A model generated the notes under the pieces. It saw nothing but the letters and a program-made list of their open reading frames with translations. It searched no databases and was not told where the DNA came from. Below, piece by piece: positions 36,072 to 45,095 of a stretch of 64,000 nucleotides of DNA; the stretch's first letter is position 1, and every line of letters begins with the position of its first letter. Source of the stretch: Mucilaginibacter gotjawali. Its GTDB lineage: Bacteria > Bacteroidota > Bacteroidia > Sphingobacteriales > Sphingobacteriaceae. Location: assembly GCF_002355435.1 (NCBI RefSeq), contig NZ_AP017313.1:2604001-2668000 (forward strand). The letters are read 5' to 3'. Position numbers and translations under genes: made by a program.

Positions 36072-38249
36072 TTATTTTTCGTTTGATAATGAATACGGTG
36101 AATCGGCATTTTTGCTACCCCTTATTTTATTGGGGGTTGAGGACATGCCAAAGTTAATAACGGCACCCTGCAGCAGCATTTTATGGCTCAACCAGTTTAA
36201 ATCATAAGGTTTGCCATTTACGCTCATGCTTTTTACATAGAAATTGCTGTCGCTGTTATCAGGGGCGTTAATGATCACTTTTTTGCCGTTCTCCAGGTTC
36301 ACGGTTATCTTTTTAAACAAAGGTGCACCAAGGGCATATTGGTCACTTGCAGGGCATACTGAATAGAATCCCAATGCCGAAAAAACATACCATGCAGAAG
36401 TTTGACCGTTATCCTCGTCGCCGCAATAGCCATCTGGCGCCGCAAAGTATAGTTTGTTCATCACGTCACGCACATGGTATTGCGTTTTCCAGGGCTGGCC
36501 GGCGTAGTCGTACAAATAAAGCATGTGTTGTATAGGTTGGTTACCATGGGCGTACTGTCCCATATTTACAATTTGCATTTCGCGGATCTCATGAATTACT
36601 TCGCCATAGTAACTGTCATCAAATATTGGCGGAAGGGTAAAAACAGAATCCAGTTTCGCCACAAATTGTGTTTTGCCACCCATCAGGTTGATTAAACCTT
36701 GCATATCATGAAAAACTCCCCATGAATAATGCCAGCTATTGCCCTCTGTAAAAGCATCGCCCCATTTAAAGGGGTTAAAAGGGGTTTCAAAACTACCATC
36801 CTTATTTTTGCCGCGCATTAAGCCTGTCGACGGGTCAAACAGGTTACGGTAATTCATGCTCCTTTTTTTATAGATCTCAATTTCCGATGCAGGTTTATGA
36901 AGCGCTTTGCCTAACTGGTATATCGCAAAATCATCATAGGCATATTCCAGCGTGCGGGCGGCATTTTCGTCGATCTTTACATCATAAGGTACGTAGCCCA
37001 ATTTATTATAATATTCAACGCCTTTACGGCCGGTGCCGCGCGGGCCCTCGTTATTTGCACCATGGATCAAAGCCTGGTAAAGCGTTTCAATATCATAACC
37101 ACGCCCGCCTTTAAGGTAAGCTTCTGCGACAACAGATGCAGAGTTATTGCCGATCATCACATCCGAGTATCCGGGGCTCGACCATTCAGGCAACCAGCCG
37201 CCTTCCTTGTAATCATTTACCAGGCCTTCCTGCATCTCCTTAACAATACCCGGGAAAACCAGGTTTAAGAATGGATAGAGCCCCCTGAAAGTGTCCCAGA
37301 AGCCTGTGCCGCCAAACATATAGCCCGGCATTGCAGTGCCGGTATATGGACTGTAATGCACCATTTTGTTATTTGCATCAAATTCGTATAGTTTATTGGG
37401 GAAAAAAACCATGCGGTACAGGCACGAATAAAATGTACGCTGCTGGTCAATCGTACCGCCTTCAACTACTACGTGGTTCAAGGTTTTGTTCCACACCTCT
37501 TTGGCTTTTTGCGCGGTAATGTTAAAGCTATCGTTGCCCTGTTCTCTTTTTAAATTGAGTTCGGCCTGCTCTATACTTATGAATGACGATGCCACCCGTA
37601 AATGTACCTGTTCGCCCTTTGCAGTTTTAAAACCAATTACCGCCAGCGCGTGTTTGGCATGCAGCGACAAAGAATCGGTCAAAGTGCTGTCGCTGTAAGT
37701 TTGGGCGATGCTAATGGGCTTATCAGCATAAATAACAAAATAGTCCTTAAAGTTTTTTAAAGGGCCGCGTGCAAATTTGGTAGAGTAGCCGATGATCTTA
37801 TTTTCACCGGGGATTACTTTTACCCAGGATCCACGGTCAAAGGCGTCAACAATGATGTACGAACTGTCACTCTTTGGGAAAGTAAGCCTGAATTGTGCCG
37901 TACGGTCAGTTGGCGTAATTTCAGTTGTAATATCATGGTCGGCAAGGTAAACGCTGTAATAATAAGGCTTCACCGTTTCTGCCTTATGCGAGAACCAGCT
38001 GGCGCGGCCATTTTGCGATACTTTTAAATGTCCTGTAACAGGCATGATGGCAAACTGTCCGTAGTCATTCATCCAGGGCGATGGCTGGTGAGTTTGTTTA
38101 AAGCCGTTAATCTTATTGGCGGCATAGGTATATTGCCAGCCGTCGCCCATTTTTCCGGTTTGCGCAGTCCAGGTGTTCATACCCCAGGGCAAAGCAATTG
38201 CAGGGTAGGTGTTACCATTTGAAAGATCGTATTTGGAGTCGGTGCCCAT
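36072..38249 (-). CDS. GH92 alpha-mannosidase; start is frameshifted
   Basis: The 725-residue frame from ATG 38249 has the GH92 signature regions: GTDSKYDLSNGNTYPAIA near the start, a middle FGGTGFWDTFRGLYPFL, EGNSWHYSWGVFHDMQG, AHGNQPIQHMLYLYDYAG and the catalytic GDEDNGQTSAWYVFSALG. GH92 enzymes release mannose from alpha-1,2 and other alpha-mannosides, often on N-glycans or yeast mannan. The normal signal peptide and the ADLVNPL lead-in are encoded 38350-38258 but one base out of frame. A neighbouring Gfo/Idh/MocA gene follows directly. Confidence 0.93.
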   Translation of the reverse strand: MGTDSKYDLSNGNTYPAIALPWGMNTWTAQTGKMGDGWQYTYAANKINGFKQTHQPSPWMNDYGQFAIMPVTGHLKVSQNGRASWFSHKAETVKPYYYSVYLADHDITTEITPTDRTAQFRLTFPKSDSSYIIVDAFDRGSWVKVIPGENKIIGYSTKFARGPLKNFKDYFVIYADKPISIAQTYSDSTLTDSLSLHAKHALAVIGFKTAKGEQVHLRVASSFISIEQAELNLKREQGNDSFNITAQKAKEVWNKTLNHVVVEGGTIDQQRTFYSCLYRMVFFPNKLYEFDANNKMVHYSPYTGTAMPGYMFGGTGFWDTFRGLYPFLNLVFPGIVKEMQEGLVNDYKEGGWLPEWSSPGYSDVMIGNNSASVVAEAYLKGGRGYDIETLYQALIHGANNEGPRGTGRKGVEYYNKLGYVPYDVKIDENAARTLEYAYDDFAIYQLGKALHKPASEIEIYKKRSMNYRNLFDPSTGLMRGKNKDGSFETPFNPFKWGDAFTEGNSWHYSWGVFHDMQGLINLMGGKTQFVAKLDSVFTLPPIFDDSYYGEVIHEIREMQIVNMGQYAHGNQPIQHMLYLYDYAGQPWKTQYHVRDVMNKLYFAAPDGYCGDEDNGQTSAWYVFSALGFYSVCPASDQYALGAPLFKKITVNLENGKKVIINAPDNSDSNFYVKSMSVNGKPYDLNWLSHKMLLQGAVINFGMSSTPNKIRGSKNADSPYSLSNEK

Positions 38250-38257
38250 TAGGGGGT

Positions 38258-38350
38258 TTACCAGGTCGGCCGGGTCAGGCGTTTTTTTGTTGGTTGCGAA
38301 AAAGTTTGGATTGAAATAAATAAAGACGCAAGGAGAAGTAATTTTTTCAT
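38258..38350 (-). pseudogene. Out-of-frame signal-peptide part of the GH92 gene
   Basis: ATG at 38350 opens MKKLLLLASLFISIQTF-SQPTKK and then hits a stop after 30 codons. Adding one A to the run of seven A residues (minus strand of 38282-38288) would continue as TPDPADLVNPLMGTDSKYDL into the main frame, exactly as GH92 proteins normally run. So the mature gene is broken by a single missing base, or the run is read by slippage, or it is an assembly error. Confidence 0.8.
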
Positions 38351-38403
38351 TGAATAAAATATAGAAGTTGGAGTAGGGCCACTTTCAGATGGCTTTGTTA
38401 TGA

Positions 38404-39426
38404 TTAAAATAAAGATGGGTTACTTCCCAGTTTAATTTTTCCTAAATGTTTATAAGCTACTTCGGTGACTTCACGACCGCGCGCAGTACGCATCAGAAAG
38501 CCTTCCTGTATTAAAAAAGGTTCGTAAACTTCTTCAATAGTACCTTCGTCTTCACCTACCGCTGTGGCAATAGTTTTTAAGCCTACAGGGCCACCTTTAA
38601 ATTTGTCAATAATAGTGGTCAGGATCTTATTATCCATTTCGTCAAGGCCGTGTTCATCAACGTTCAGGGCATTCAAAGCATACTTGGCAATAGCGGTGTC
38701 AATATTACCGTCACCCTTTATTTGAGCGAAATCACGGGTACGGCGTAACAGCGCGTTGGCTATACGTGGGGTACCCCGGCTACGGCGGGCTATTTCATAG
38801 GCTCCTTCATCTGTTATAGGAGTTTTTAAAATAGATGAGGAACGCAGCACAATGGTGGTTAATAATTTTGCGTCGTAATATTCCAGTCGTGAATTGATGC
38901 CAAACCTGGCCCGCAAAGGGGCGGTCAATAAGCCGGAGCGTGTTGTTGCTCCAACCAGTGTAAACGGATTAAGAGAGATTTGAACTGAACGGGCGTTCGG
39001 GCCGCTCTCCAGCATGATATCTATCTTGAAATCCTCCATTGCGGAGTACAGGTACTCTTCAACCAGCGGGCTTAAACGGTGGATCTCGTCAATAAATAAG
39101 ATATCGCCTGTCTCCAGGTTGGTTAGTAAACCGGCAAGGTCACCCGGTTTATCCAGTACCGGGCCCGAAGTGATTTTAATGCCCACGCCCATTTCATTTG
39201 CGATGATATAGGAGAGGGTGGTTTTACCTAATCCGGGAGGACCGTGCAGCAGCACATGGTCAAGCGCCTCGCCGCGCTGGCGGGCCGCCTGTACAAATAT
39301 TTTTAAATTGGCTAATATTTTATGCTGGCCGGTAAAGTCTTCAAAAGCCTGTGGACGTAAAACTTTTTCAATGTCACGTTCAGCAGGAGAGAGACGTTCA
39401 CGGTCAGGATCGAGGTGCTCATTCAT
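38404..39426 (-). CDS. ruvB: Holliday junction branch-migration helicase RuvB
   Basis: The 340-aa AAA+ ATPase drives branch migration of Holliday junctions with RuvA. Walker A is [10 protein letters not shown] (62-71), Walker B DEIH (113-116), sensor I GATTRSG, and the arginine finger lies in [15 protein letters not shown]. The winged-helix C-terminus is [17 protein letters not shown]. Length and start [18 protein letters not shown] are standard for the phylum. ruvA and ruvC are not in the window. Confidence 0.97.
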   Translation of the reverse strand: MNEHLDPDRERLSPAERDIEKVLRPQAFEDFTGQHKILANLKIFVQAARQRGEALDHVLLHGPPGLGKTTLSYIIANEMGVGIKITSGPVLDKPGDLAGLLTNLETGDILFIDEIHRLSPLVEEYLYSAMEDFKIDIMLESGPNARSVQISLNPFTLVGATTRSGLLTAPLRARFGINSRLEYYDAKLLTTIVLRSSSILKTPITDEGAYEIARRSRGTPRIANALLRRTRDFAQIKGDGNIDTAIAKYALNALNVDEHGLDEMDNKILTTIIDKFKGGPVGLKTIATAVGEDEGTIEEVYEPFLIQEGFLMRTARGREVTEVAYKHLGKIKLGSNPSLF

Positions 39427-39432
39427 GCGGCG

Positions 39433-39480
39433 TTAGTGATTAGAGATTGGAGACCAGAGATTAGTTTGTTTTGGTTCGAC
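39433..39480. repeat. Word repeat of the GATTAGAGATT type (copy 1)
   Basis: Words such as GTGATTAGAGATTGG and GACCAGAGATTAG occur here, and their complements appear at 39628-39665 (AATCTCTAATCTCTAATC). The pair frames the region between ruvB and the mannosyltransferase and could fold as a long hairpin. Confidence 0.45.
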
Positions 39481-39532
39481 ATAGCAATTAGCGCATGAAA
39501 TTTAAAGATGATACGTAAAATGTGCACATTTC

Positions 39533-39612
39533 AAACTTACGAAGTTTAACTCGATTTTTATATTTTATGGGCCTAGTTGAGGGCTTTGCCGTTTTAAAAC
39601 TTCGTAAGTTTT
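39533..39612. repeat. Inverted repeat AAACTTACGAAGTTT / AAACTTCGTAAGTTT
   Basis: The 15-base arms at 39533-39547 and about 39597-39611 are perfect complements separated by a 49-nt loop. It lies in the 236-bp gap between ruvB and the next gene and is not followed by a typical T-run on either strand. Confidence 0.55.
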
Positions 39613-39662
39613 CTTCCGCAAAAATGTCCAATCTCTAATCTCTAATCTCTAACCTCTAATCA

Positions 39663-40394
39663 CTATCCCTCAGGATACTTTCTGAATATAGAATTTACCC
39701 TCATCTGGATCACCCCAAAAAAAGCCTCCCTGAAAATGCTTGTCGACATTTTTGAGGTGCCAAGGGTGCGGTCAGTAAAGATGATTGGTACTTCAACCAG
39801 TTTAAATCCATGTTTGATGGTGGTATATTTCATTTCGATCTGGAAAGCATAGCCCACAAATTTGATTTTATCCAGGTTGATTGTTTCTAATACTCTCCGT
39901 TTATAACACATAAAACCGGCTGTAGCATCCTGAATTTCAATCCCGGTTATAAAACGAACATAAACCGAGGCGAAATAGCTCATCAAAACCCGGCTCATGG
40001 GCCAGTTAACTACATTAACCCCATTGATATACCGGGAGCCGATGGCAGCATCTGCCCCCTTGGCACAGGCTTCGTATAATTTTAGCAGATCATCCGGATT
40101 GTGTGAAAAATCAGCGTCCATCTCAAAAATATAATCGTATTGCCTGGCAATGGCCCATTTGAAACCATGAATATAAGCTGTTCCCAAACCCTGTTTACCA
40201 GCCCGCTCTTCTATAAAAAGCTTTTCGGGGTATTCAAGTTGCAACTGTTTAACTATATTCTGGGTGCCATCAGGCGACCCGTCGTCGATGACCAGTACGT
40301 GAAAATCATGAGGAAGCGTAAATACTTTGCGGATCATCCGTTCTATATTTTCTTTCTCGTTGTAGGTTGGTATAATTACGATGCTATCCGGCAC
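39663..40394 (-). CDS. Polyprenol monophosphomannose synthase (GT2)
   Basis: This 243-aa glycosyltransferase transfers mannose from GDP-mannose to polyprenyl phosphate, giving the donor for extracytoplasmic glycosylation. The DPM1-like pattern is clear: IPTYNEKENIERMI at the start, IDDGSPDGT, FEMDADFSHNPDDL with the DxD metal site, and VEVPIIFTDRTLGTSKM. It lacks the extra C-terminal membrane helices, so it is a soluble or peripheral form. It may feed the GT39-like enzyme near the start of the window, though they are far apart. Confidence 0.9.
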   Translation of the reverse strand: MPDSIVIIPTYNEKENIERMIRKVFTLPHDFHVLVIDDGSPDGTQNIVKQLQLEYPEKLFIEERAGKQGLGTAYIHGFKWAIARQYDYIFEMDADFSHNPDDLLKLYEACAKGADAAIGSRYINGVNVVNWPMSRVLMSYFASVYVRFITGIEIQDATAGFMCYKRRVLETINLDKIKFVGYAFQIEMKYTTIKHGFKLVEVPIIFTDRTLGTSKMSTSIFREAFFGVIQMRVNSIFRKYPEG

Positions 40395-40454
40395 TTATAT
40401 TAAATTGGAGTAAACAGGCGGCAAAAATAATTTATTTTAACCTGCATTTAAAAT

Positions 40455-40493
40455 AAAAAAGCAGTAAAGTAATTGTTACTAAACTGCTTTTTT
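40455..40493 (-). terminator. Terminator of the POT transporter gene
   Basis: AGCAGTaaAGTAA pairs with TTACTaaACTGCT with an aa/aa internal bulge. The minus strand continues with TTTTTTATTTT. Confidence 0.75.
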
Positions 40494-40510
40494 GTTAACG
40501 ATAAAATTAG

Positions 40511-42004
40511 CTATAAATTGTTTGTATCTGCAATTACCTGGTTGTCAACATACGGGTCGGTAATGTAGTTGCGCTCCTTCAGCCGTGGCGAAATAATTAA
40601 AAAAGCCACTACAAACACCATGATAAATATGACGAAGAACCACTCGTAGTTTGCGCCCTTAAGATTATGCGCCCACCATCCGCCATTTTCGATCAAACCG
40701 TTAACACTGGCGGTAATCAAATTGCCAAACGATACTACCAGGAACCAGATCCCCGTCATGGTGCTTTTCATCGATTTTGGTGAGTGTGTGTAAGCATACT
40801 CTAAACCTGTAATCGAAACCATCACTTCAGCAGCGGAAAGTATCATAAAAGCTAGTACCTGCCACCAAATTGACGGCGTACCGCCGTGCTCGATGCTGTT
40901 GTGTGTGAAACCGATTACGACAAATGATAAAGCTGTTAAAATTAAGCCAGTGCCGAGTCTGCGCAACGGAGTGGTTTTTAGTCCAATTTTATCGAAAAAT
41001 GGATATATTCCATAATTAAATAGCACGATAAATATCATTAGGAAAATCGTATTAACCGTTGATACTGAACCCGGATCAATGACGAATGAAGTAAAGCCAA
41101 GATTGATATTGCGGTCTGAATGAGCAGCATAAAGTGTCCATTCTGAAAGGCATTGGTCCCAAACCGCCCAAAATGCCAGGGCGAAAAAGAAGACTGCCAT
41201 TACGCGGTAAACAGCTTTCATGCCCTCCACCTTTTCAGGATCAAACGGGCCTTTGGCAACGTCAAGTAACGATTCGCCCGGTTTGCGTTTCCCCATGTGG
41301 GTTAACGCATAAAATGTTATAAATACCAGGTTATTGCGGTTAACGCCTTGTGGTGGAACCTTTACGTATCGTTTGCGACCCATAAAAAATATCAGGGTAG
41401 CCAGCGCCATCAATATACCAGGGATGCCGAACGCTAGTTTTGGCCCATATAGCCTATAAGTGGTTGGAATAATAATAGTTGATAACATTGAGCCGGCATT
41501 GATGCTAAAATAGAACCAGCCGTAAACTTTGGAAAGCAGGTCCTGGTTGGTGGCATCAAACTGGTCGCCTACGTTGGCTGATACGCAGGATTTTATACCA
41601 CCAGCGCCAATAGCAACTACCAGCATACCGATTTCAAAGCCGCCAAGGCTGGCGTCGAACATCGATAATAAAAGATGTCCAAGGCAATACACCATCGAGA
41701 TATATAAGATGAGTTTGTATTTGCCTGTAAACCAGTCGGCCACCATGCCGCCCACAAATGGCAGTGCATAGGCTACCATTACAAACAAGTGGTTTAGTTT
41801 ATTGGCATGTGCATCTGCTTGCTGGGATAATGCTGCGCTACCCGTAGGGTTAAAAAACTGTTTTACCAAAAATAGCGTCAGTATGGAACGCATCCCGTAA
41901 AAACTAAAGCGCTCAGCAGCTTCGTTACCAATAATAAAGGGGACAGCTTTGGGAAACCTGGATTTTTTTGGGACAGCTTCAGCTGCCAAAGTTGTTTCAG
42001 ACAT
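40511..42004 (-). CDS. POT-family proton-coupled peptide transporter
   Basis: The 497-aa protein has 12-14 helices. The N-terminal ERFSFYGMRSILTLFLVKQF is the POT (PTR2/DtpT) signature with the E-x-x-E-R-like proton-coupling motif region, and the later GAGGIKSCVSANVGDQFD matches the second family motif. It imports di- and tripeptides with protons. It lies alone, with its own terminator. Substrate is inferred from the family. Confidence 0.9.
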   Translation of the reverse strand: MSETTLAAEAVPKKSRFPKAVPFIIGNEAAERFSFYGMRSILTLFLVKQFFNPTGSAALSQQADAHANKLNHLFVMVAYALPFVGGMVADWFTGKYKLILYISMVYCLGHLLLSMFDASLGGFEIGMLVVAIGAGGIKSCVSANVGDQFDATNQDLLSKVYGWFYFSINAGSMLSTIIIPTTYRLYGPKLAFGIPGILMALATLIFFMGRKRYVKVPPQGVNRNNLVFITFYALTHMGKRKPGESLLDVAKGPFDPEKVEGMKAVYRVMAVFFFALAFWAVWDQCLSEWTLYAAHSDRNINLGFTSFVIDPGSVSTVNTIFLMIFIVLFNYGIYPFFDKIGLKTTPLRRLGTGLILTALSFVVIGFTHNSIEHGGTPSIWWQVLAFMILSAAEVMVSITGLEYAYTHSPKSMKSTMTGIWFLVVSFGNLITASVNGLIENGGWWAHNLKGANYEWFFVIFIMVFVVAFLIISPRLKERNYITDPYVDNQVIADTNNL

Positions 42005-42194
42005 AGATTGAGGTCAGTTAAATAATTTGACTAAAATACTACAATTCCCGTAAATCAAAATTAAATTCGGATATGCTTTTACAGCGGGTGCAAATATTTG
42101 GCATTTATTACAATAGGCGGTGGGTAATTGGGATGCTAAATTATTGGAAGTTAAAACATTGAAATTGAAAGATTCTCAGTGTTAAATTTTCGCC

Positions 42195-43109
42195 TTAATC
42201 TTTCTTTTGGGGTGTAGCTTTATCAATTTCGGCCTGTTTCTTAGGGTCATTATATTCAGCGTCATGCGCGCTGGGCACATTTCTCATATCAAGGTTATCA
42301 ACATAAACCCAACGGCCATTCTTTTCCTTATAGCCGTCATAGGTCATATCAGGGCCATAGCTATCGTGCTGGTCTTTCATTTTAGGGTCAGGGGGAGCAA
42401 GGTGGTCAAAAACGATGAGGTTTTGTTCAGGCACATAGCGCAGCAACAATGATGCCTGCCGCGTGTATTCAAAAACTACCCGCTTTCGGGTTTTTCCGTT
42501 ACCGTCAAAAACAGGCATGCCCAAAACAGGCTTCTGGTCGTTAAACGATAGCACCTCGATCACCCGTTTTGTTGATTTTACATTATTGCCTTTCCAACCC
42601 AGCAATACATAATAGAGTTTTGGTGTATAAACAGGGACGATCCGGTAATACTCCGCCCCGAACCACCTGCGGTTATCAGTGACAGAATCCTCGGGGTTTT
42701 TAAGGTCGGGGGTGGCGTCATTTAAAGGATACATCAATAATTTACCGCCTGTGTTGATTTGGATCGTTCCATAAAAGCGGTAACTTCCATCGGCAGCTTC
42801 TACCGGCCAGCTGATGATGCGGAACCGGTTATCGGGTGAGTTGATAATGCTCACCGTTTTTACAGAATCAAAAGGATAAAGAAAGGAATTAGGTACTTTT
42901 AAGGCGCTTACCATCGTTTTAATGAACGTATAGTTGGCATTCCGGCGGTCCATTTCCTCTGTATCATTTACAAAATGTTTGCCCAGTGTGATCAGCGTAT
43001 CTTCATAGGCCCTTAAATGTTTCAAGTTAATGGTCTCGTCAGAATGCTGCGCAAAAATCAAACTGGGTATTGCCGCTAATAATAAAAGGGGTATAAATAT
43101 TTTTTTCAT
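42195..43109 (-). CDS. Secreted protein of unknown function, Bacteroidota type
   Basis: The 304-aa product has a signal peptide (ends IFAQ) and a beta-rich body. No domain is recognised with confidence. Features are an early helix DETINLKHLRAYEDTLITLGKHFVND, later repeated aromatic strands (WFGAEYYRIVPVYTPKLYYVLLGWKG), and a polar end. It follows the thiolase gene by 8 nt on the minus strand, so it is probably co-transcribed, though no functional link is obvious. Confidence 0.6.
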   Translation of the reverse strand: MKKIFIPLLLLAAIPSLIFAQHSDETINLKHLRAYEDTLITLGKHFVNDTEEMDRRNANYTFIKTMVSALKVPNSFLYPFDSVKTVSIINSPDNRFRIISWPVEAADGSYRFYGTIQINTGGKLLMYPLNDATPDLKNPEDSVTDNRRWFGAEYYRIVPVYTPKLYYVLLGWKGNNVKSTKRVIEVLSFNDQKPVLGMPVFDGNGKTRKRVVFEYTRQASLLLRYVPEQNLIVFDHLAPPDPKMKDQHDSYGPDMTYDGYKEKNGRWVYVDNLDMRNVPSAHDAEYNDPKKQAEIDKATPQKKD

Positions 43110-43117
43110 TGCACTAA

Positions 43118-44296
43118 TTAACGCAAATTTTCAATAACCATTGCACTGGCGCCGCCGCCGCCGTTACAAATTCCTGCCGCGCCGAATTTTCCTTTATTTT
43201 GTTGCAGCACGTTCAGTAAAGTTACGATAATCCTGGCGCCGGAGGCACCCAGCGGGTGCCCCAATGCAACCGCGCCTCCATTCACATTTACTTTTGCCGG
43301 ATCTAGTTCCAGGAGCCGGTTGTTAGCGATAGAAACAACCGAAAATGCCTCGTTGATCTCGAAATAGTCGATTTGGCCCGATGATAAACCCGCCCGGTGC
43401 AATGCTAATGGAATAGCTTTTGACGGGGCGGTGGTAAACCACTCAGGCGCCTGCTGGGCGTCGGCATAAGAAACAATTTTAGCCATTGGTTTTATGCCCA
43501 TTTCTGCAGCTTTCTCCGCACTCATTAATACCAGCGCCACGGCACCATCATTCAGGGTCGAGGCATTGGCAGCGGTTACCGTTCCATCCTTTTTAAAAAC
43601 TGGTTTTAATGACGGGATCTTATCAAACTTTACGGCCGCAGGCTCTTCATCATCGGCAAATAAAGTTACCCCGCCTTTTTTATCTTTTAGTTCGACAGGA
43701 GTGATCTCCTCCTTGAATTTACCCTCTTTTTGCGAAGCCTGCGCTCTTTGGTACGATTCAATAGCGAAGGCATCCTGGTCTTCGCGGCTAATATTGCAAT
43801 CGGCAGCGCAAAGTTCTGCTGCCGAACCCATATGGTAATCATTATAAACGTCCCACAGCCCGTCTTTTATCAGCCCATCGGTAAGCTGGCCGTTACCCAG
43901 CCGGTAGCCGTTGCGGGCTTTATCCAGGTAGTAGGGTACATTGCTCATGCTTTCCATTCCCCCTGCAATTACAATATCATTTTGCCCAAGCGAAATACTT
44001 TGCGCAGCCAGCATAATTGCTTTCATGCCCGAAGCGCAAACTTTATTGATAGTTGTTGCGGGTAAATAGCTAAGGCCGGCAAATATAGCCGCCTGGGTTG
44101 CCGGCGCCTGGCCAAGGTTGGCAGACAGTACATTACCCATGTAAACCTCTTGTATTTGTTCGGGTTTTAAGCCTGCTTTTTCTACTGCCGATTTTATAAC
44201 AATAGCGCCTAATTGCGGCGCAGATAAACCGGCCAAACTGCCGCCAAAACTACCAATAGGGGTACGGGTGGCAGCAACGATAACTACGTCTCTCAT
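43118..44296 (-). CDS. Acetyl-CoA C-acetyltransferase (thiolase)
   Basis: The 392-aa thiolase condenses or cleaves acyl-CoA. The nucleophile is C87 in NKVCASGMKAI, the general base pair is His in GHPLGASGAR, and the second Cys is in GICNGGGGASAMV near the C-terminus. Length and motifs match biosynthetic thiolase II (AtoB-like) more than the beta-oxidation type, but this cannot be settled from sequence alone. It is first in a two-gene operon with the 304-aa secreted protein. A TAACTTTG -7 box lies 22 nt upstream. Confidence 0.92.
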   Translation of the reverse strand: MRDVVIVAATRTPIGSFGGSLAGLSAPQLGAIVIKSAVEKAGLKPEQIQEVYMGNVLSANLGQAPATQAAIFAGLSYLPATTINKVCASGMKAIMLAAQSISLGQNDIVIAGGMESMSNVPYYLDKARNGYRLGNGQLTDGLIKDGLWDVYNDYHMGSAAELCAADCNISREDQDAFAIESYQRAQASQKEGKFKEEITPVELKDKKGGVTLFADDEEPAAVKFDKIPSLKPVFKKDGTVTAANASTLNDGAVALVLMSAEKAAEMGIKPMAKIVSYADAQQAPEWFTTAPSKAIPLALHRAGLSSGQIDYFEINEAFSVVSIANNRLLELDPAKVNVNGGAVALGHPLGASGARIIVTLLNVLQQNKGKFGAAGICNGGGGASAMVIENLR

Positions 44297-44318
44297 ATAT
44301 GATGTTAAATTGGTAAGG

Positions 44319-44326
44319 CAAAGTTA
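44319..44326 (-). promoter_or_regulatory. -7 element for the thiolase operon
   Basis: The minus strand reads TAACTTTG. The region where -33 would lie (around 44346) is occupied by a GAGACGC-type repeat. Confidence 0.5.
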
Positions 44327-44345
44327 GTTTTTTTATGGTGTACTT

Positions 44346-44370
44346 GTAGAGGCGCAATATTTTGCGTCTC
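44346..44370. repeat. GAGACGC palindromic repeat, copy 5
   Basis: GTAGAGGCGCAATATTTTGC followed by GTCTC. The arms are slightly diverged (GAGGCGCAA against TTGCGTCTC). Confidence 0.65.
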
Positions 44371-44391
44371 TGGATTTTTCGAGTGACCAGT

Positions 44392-44417
44392 GAGACGCAA
44401 AGTGTTGCGTCTCTACG
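44392..44417. repeat. GAGACGC palindromic repeat, copy 6, overlapping a stop codon
   Basis: GAGACGCAAAGTGTTGCGTC followed by TCTACG. The stop codon of the neighbouring ribbon-helix-helix gene (44413-44415) falls inside the right arm. Confidence 0.7.
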
Positions 44418-44580
44418 AATCTTTTTTCTTGCTTTTGTATTTCTTCCGCGCAAGCAAAGCCTGTTGCAGCAAGTATTCTATCTGGCCGTTAGTGCTCCTG
44501 AATTCATCTCCGGCCCAGGTTTCAATCTCCTTTAAAACGTCCGGATTGATACGTAATATAAATGCTTTCTTTTCGGCCAT
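44413..44580 (-). CDS. Arc-type ribbon-helix-helix DNA-binding protein
   Basis: This 55-aa protein is MAEKKAFILRINPDVLKEI with ETWAGDEFRSTNGQIEYLL following. The beta strand AFILRIN, the helix LKEIETWAGDEF and the second helix TNGQIEYLLQQALLARKK are the Arc/MetJ/CopG layout of RHH regulators. It binds DNA as a dimer of ribbons. It is the last gene of the operon after an SPFH protein and a beta-rich protein (2-nt gap). It may regulate the operon, and a palindrome upstream of the first gene is a candidate site. Confidence 0.85.
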   Translation of the reverse strand: MAEKKAFILRINPDVLKEIETWAGDEFRSTNGQIEYLLQQALLARKKYKSKKKDS

Positions 44581-44582
44581 AT

Positions 44583-45092
44583 TTAATGTCGCGACTTTCT
44601 TCGCCTTCTCAAAATAATCAAATGTTTACCTAAAAATATCAATAACGGAACCAGATTGGCGGGCGTTGTGCCCGGAGTGATCCGGACGCCGTCTCTCGTA
44701 CTAAAAAGAGAACTTGTTATTTCAATTATTTTGCCGTTAGTTGACGATTCCCAAATATTTTCGCGTGAAAATATCGGGTGGGCGTAAAAATCAGCCTGAA
44801 AACCGCTATTAAGGCTCAAGGTTGATTTACGACTAAACCGTTCCCGCGTTACCTTGCCAATAGCGCGGCCATCTACATCCGTGATCACTAAACTGCGGGT
44901 AAAGATGTTTTCCCGTTGAAAAACCCACGTGTCCGTCGCCGATTGAACCACCGTTCCGATTGGGGAAAACCAGTGATAACTCATTTTGCAAAAAATATTA
45001 AAACCATCTGTTAATTCATACTCGGGATTGAACCAGCCGTGCCTCATCAGGGATAAATCATTTACAGCTTTTGTATCCAGCACACTGTACAT
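44583..45092 (-). CDS. Beta-rich protein, LURP-one/tubby-like (tentative)
   Basis: The 169-aa product shows repeated short strands (FNPEYELTDGFNIFCKMSYHWFSPIGTV, SLVITDVDGRAIGKVTRERF, IIEITSSLF) and a hydrophobic C-terminal segment near residues 146-160 followed by RRRRK, which looks like a membrane-anchored tail. The alternation with a DVDG turn recalls the LURP-one/tubby C-terminal barrel that binds lipids, but I cannot confirm this. It lies between the SPFH and RHH genes with gaps of 2-3 nt. Confidence 0.4.
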   Translation of the reverse strand: MYSVLDTKAVNDLSLMRHGWFNPEYELTDGFNIFCKMSYHWFSPIGTVVQSATDTWVFQRENIFTRSLVITDVDGRAIGKVTRERFSRKSTLSLNSGFQADFYAHPIFSRENIWESSTNGKIIEITSSLFSTRDGVRITPGTTPANLVPLLIFLGKHLIILRRRRKSRH

Positions 45093-45095
45093 ATA

